Shown here: one piece after another, positions 61,808-64,000 of the stretch
Position numbering within the stretch: position 1 is the first letter of the stretch
How the letters are laid out: the number at the start of each line of letters is the position of its first letter
Assembly (NCBI GenBank): GCA_023386815.1
Contig: JAEWIZ010000023.1
Span: forward strand, 143,609-207,608
Length of the DNA stretch: 64,000 bases
Source of the DNA: Bacillota bacterium
GTDB taxonomy: Bacteria; Bacillota; Clostridia; Lachnospirales; Lachnospiraceae
Direction: 5' to 3'
Position numbers and translations under genes: made by a program
Notes under the pieces: model-generated
The model's input: the letters and a program-made list of their open reading frames with translations, nothing else
Told to the model about the DNA's origin: nothing
The model's database searches: none

Positions 61808-63634
61808 ATGAAGAAAATTAAAATTAAAGATATTTATGCTGGAAAGCCTGATGCAAAAGACGAAATTAATTTCGATGGGTATGATGAATTTATAAAAGCA
61901 TTTATCATACCAGAAAATTTCAATTTTAATGGTTTAATGGAAGGTAATTGTTTTTATATTACAGGGTATAAAGGGACTGGTAAAACTGCACTATTATTTT
62001 ATCTTGATACAGCCTTTCGTAATAAGGATTTATCCTCCTGTTCTTCCTTTATATTTTTCAAGGAGGATTATACTGATTTAAAAAAAAGTGAAATTGATAA
62101 TATTTCAAAACGCCTTTTATCATCAGTTAAAATTGAAAAGGATACCTTACTACATAATTCAGACTTTGAATATATTTGGCGTTGGTTATTCTTTAAGCGT
62201 ATTGTTTCAGATAATATGGATTTTAATATGGGATTATTTGTTGATGATGAATATTGGTCAAATTTTGTAAAATATGTTGGTTCTATTAAGGGTCCTTCCA
62301 ACATAAAAAAAAGTATTATCCCCTCAAATGTAAAAGTAGCATTTCCATTTGTAAACTTATCATCAGGAGATTCTTTCACTCCAGAGTTAGAAATAGATTT
62401 TCAAAATAACTCTCAAGATAATAACTTAGAGAAATTTATTTCAATAATAGATGCTGCAGAAGAAGCCTTTTCAAAAGTCCGTCGAACCGATATTCCTTAC
62501 TATATATTTGTAGATGAATTAGAAGCATACTATGGTGATCAAACCATCTTCTTCCGTGATTTATATTTAATTAGAGATTTACTTTTTACAGTAAAAAGAT
62601 TTAATTCAATATTTTCTAGTTCTAGTATGAAAAATACTAAAATAATTTGTTCGGTACGTACAGAAATACTCCAATCTATTTCAAGAAATATTGTTACAAA
62701 AGAATTAAATAAAGTCATTTCAGGATTTGAATGTCCCTTAAAATGGAATTATAACAACACAAACTCATTTGCCCATCCAATTTTACAAATACTATTACGT
62801 AGAATAGCGATAAGTGAAGTAAATGGAGATGAAGCCATCAGAAAAGAGAAAGATATAATCGCGTCATGGTTTCCCGATAATATACATGATATAGATCCAG
62901 CAAGTTATATTTTAAATAATAGTTGGTGTAAGCCAAGGGATATCGTAAGACTTATTCTTACATCTCAGAATAGTCTTGATAATGAAAATTACTATTTTTC
63001 AACCGCTGTTTTCTTATCTTCTCATAAACAATATTCATTAGATAGCTTAGAAGAGATAAAGGAAGAATTAAGAGCGCTATACACAAATGATGAAATAAGT
63101 ATGATCGTTAATTGTTTTACTGGCTTTAAATCAAGATTTAAAGTAAAAGATTTAAGAAATAGAATAGAATTATATTTTAAAGGCACTATCGTAGATACTA
63201 ATTTTATTCAGGTTCTTAATGACTTGTATCGCCTAAGTTTTATAGGAAATTGTATTCCTTCATTAAATATGTATCGATGGAGTTATAAAGGTGATGATAC
63301 CATTATACTTTCAGAGGAATGGTATATAATGATACATCAGGGTCTCCAAGCTGCTTTATCGTTAGGAAGACGGCAAGATAATTATATTGCCGCAACACAG
63401 CCCCCACAGATTGGAGCTACTGTTGTTGCAACTATAAAGTCCATAAAAAAATCTTTTATTAATGTAGCCTTTTCTCATTATGGTAAAGAGAAATTGGCAT
63501 TGATTCATATAAGTCAAGTTAATGGTAAATATATCAAAAATCTAAGTAATCTCTATTCAGTTGGTGATCAATTAAACGCAAAAATATTGTCTTATGATGA
63601 AAAACGTTCAAAATGGCTATTAACTCTTCTGTAA
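61808..63634 (+). CDS. P-loop ATPase (Sll1717-like) with C-terminal S1-type RNA-binding domain
   Basis: 608 residues, cytosolic. Walker A at 53-60 (GYKGTGKT) opens an AAA/KAP-like ATPase; Walker B is YIFVDELEAYYG near 235, with the Asp-Glu pair. NFNGLMEGNCFYITG and KIICSVRTEIL resemble the P-loop ATPase family named after Sll1717. Residues about 535-608 form an S1-like OB domain: GATVVATIKSIKKSFINVAF, LALIHISQV, VGDQLNAKILSYDEK. ATPase plus RNA-binding end is typical of standalone bacterial defence or stress genes; no cognate nuclease is visible. AATGGGGG precedes the ATG. It is more AT-rich than the flanking metabolic genes. Confidence 0.75.
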   Translation: MKKIKIKDIYAGKPDAKDEINFDGYDEFIKAFIIPENFNFNGLMEGNCFYITGYKGTGKTALLFYLDTAFRNKDLSSCSSFIFFKEDYTDLKKSEIDNISKRLLSSVKIEKDTLLHNSDFEYIWRWLFFKRIVSDNMDFNMGLFVDDEYWSNFVKYVGSIKGPSNIKKSIIPSNVKVAFPFVNLSSGDSFTPELEIDFQNNSQDNNLEKFISIIDAAEEAFSKVRRTDIPYYIFVDELEAYYGDQTIFFRDLYLIRDLLFTVKRFNSIFSSSSMKNTKIICSVRTEILQSISRNIVTKELNKVISGFECPLKWNYNNTNSFAHPILQILLRRIAISEVNGDEAIRKEKDIIASWFPDNIHDIDPASYILNNSWCKPRDIVRLILTSQNSLDNENYYFSTAVFLSSHKQYSLDSLEEIKEELRALYTNDEISMIVNCFTGFKSRFKVKDLRNRIELYFKGTIVDTNFIQVLNDLYRLSFIGNCIPSLNMYRWSYKGDDTIILSEEWYIMIHQGLQAALSLGRRQDNYIAATQPPQIGATVVATIKSIKKSFINVAFSHYGKEKLALIHISQVNGKYIKNLSNLYSVGDQLNAKILSYDEKRSKWLLTLL

Positions 63635-63677
63635 TGAATATAATTCACTTAATCATTAACTAGATCATCAAATTAAG

Positions 63678-63708
63678 AAAACCCCGACCATTTCCAGCCG
63701 GGGTTTTT
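63678..63708 (+). terminator. Terminator of the ATPase gene
   Basis: Nine-bp stem AAAACCCCG / CGGGGTTTT with a 12-nt loop and TTTTT on the plus strand; it is also close to the end of the minus-strand peptidoglycan-binding gene and could serve both. Confidence 0.88.
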
Positions 63709-63711
63709 ATA

Positions 63712-64000
63712 TTAATCAGCCATGAACGCAGCCCTGGTAACTGTTCCAACCTTCCCATCTACTTTAATCTTACAGCTCTGTTGGAATGCCTTCACTGCCT
63801 TCTCAGTTACCGATCCAAAATCTCCATCAATTACGAGATCAAATCCAGCCTCTACAAGCTCCCACTGTACCCAGATACCGTCAAGTATTTTTCGCAAAAT
63901 TAAAATTAGCCGTTTGGTAACCGGTAGTTAACCGGCTATGTAAGCTGCTTCATCAGCAGATTTCATTTGATCCAGATGTTTCATATTCATGTAAAGCTTT
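63712..64000 (-). pseudogene. Peptidoglycan-binding-domain protein with in-frame stop, partial
   Basis: The minus-strand frame from the right edge reads ...KSADEAAYIAG and then a TAA at 63928-63930; the same frame continues to 63712 with a PG_binding_1 domain (LVEAGFDLVIDGDFGSVTEK, AVKAFQQSCKIKVDGKVGT). The downstream part has only a TTG without a ribosome binding site, so the gene looks interrupted by a nonsense codon. Such domains usually end a cell-wall amidase or endolysin. The catalytic part lies beyond the window. Confidence 0.6.

Overview
The window is AT-rich DNA with Gram-positive signals throughout: strong GGAGG ribosome binding sites, occasional TTG/GTG starts and classical hairpin terminators. 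It carries spore-coat genes (CotJ), a YaaH-like LysM protein, YesM/YesN-type two-component regulation of an ABC sugar importer, FeoA/FeoB, bacteriohemerythrin and CheX. Together these suggest an anaerobic, spore-forming, probably motile member of the Clostridia, most likely a plant-polysaccharide-degrading Lachnospiraceae (Lachnoclostridium/Anaerocolumna-like). The family placement is inference; no rRNA, tRNA or CRISPR array was seen.

Layout. 0-9.5 kb (minus strand): the start of an RsuA-type pseudouridine synthase, a SIMPL protein, an SDR oxidoreductase, a secreted GH18-like/leucine-rich-repeat protein, a 5'-nucleotidase, endonuclease IV with NamA, and an LrgA/LrgB pair. 9.7-12.7 kb: a large BspA-repeat/Big2/FN3 surface protein. 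13-28 kb: a sugar locus with an ABC importer (binding lipoprotein and two permeases), a GH95 fucosidase, a divergent histidine kinase and AraC-type response regulator, a PrcB-domain secreted protein, a URO-D-fold protein, a GH31 glycosidase and FucU. The GH95 + GH31 + FucU combination fits intracellular processing of imported fucosylated oligosaccharides, possibly from xyloglucan. 28-32.5 kb: an accessory patch of very small membrane, lipoprotein, zinc-ribbon, DUF4177, C-type-lectin and YmaF genes with interspersed repeats and an IS110-like remnant. 32.7-36 kb: a Gfo/Idh/MocA oxidoreductase, an AraC regulator and an LDH-family enzyme with an unusual specificity residue.

36-45.7 kb: secreted and envelope proteins (BspA-repeat/transglutaminase, SH3b-NlpC/P60), an orphan possible deoxyribosyltransferase/TIR-like protein, TerC, a LysM protein with a degenerate GH18 domain, a double PhnB-like protein and an unknown protein. 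45.9-48.8 kb: a uracil/xanthine-type permease and a Mef-like macrolide efflux gene preceded by an intact MTASIRLR leader peptide. 49-51.2 kb: CheX, bacteriohemerythrin, CotJC and a CotJA-CotJB fusion. 51.4-58.7 kb: a co-directional cluster of aminotransferase, class II aldolase, TetR, FGGY kinase, D-aminoacylase-type amidohydrolase and GtrA, which looks like an uncharacterised catabolic pathway. 59-64 kb: FeoA, a FeoB that breaks off inside its membrane domain, then a small Big2 protein, a P-loop ATPase with a C-terminal S1-like domain and a peptidoglycan-binding gene interrupted by a stop codon.

The observations most worth following are the mef-type attenuator, the broken feoB beside the ATPase-S1 gene, the aminotransferase/aldolase/kinase/deacylase cluster, and a perfect 44-bp GC-rich inverted repeat between the fucosidase and the transporter.
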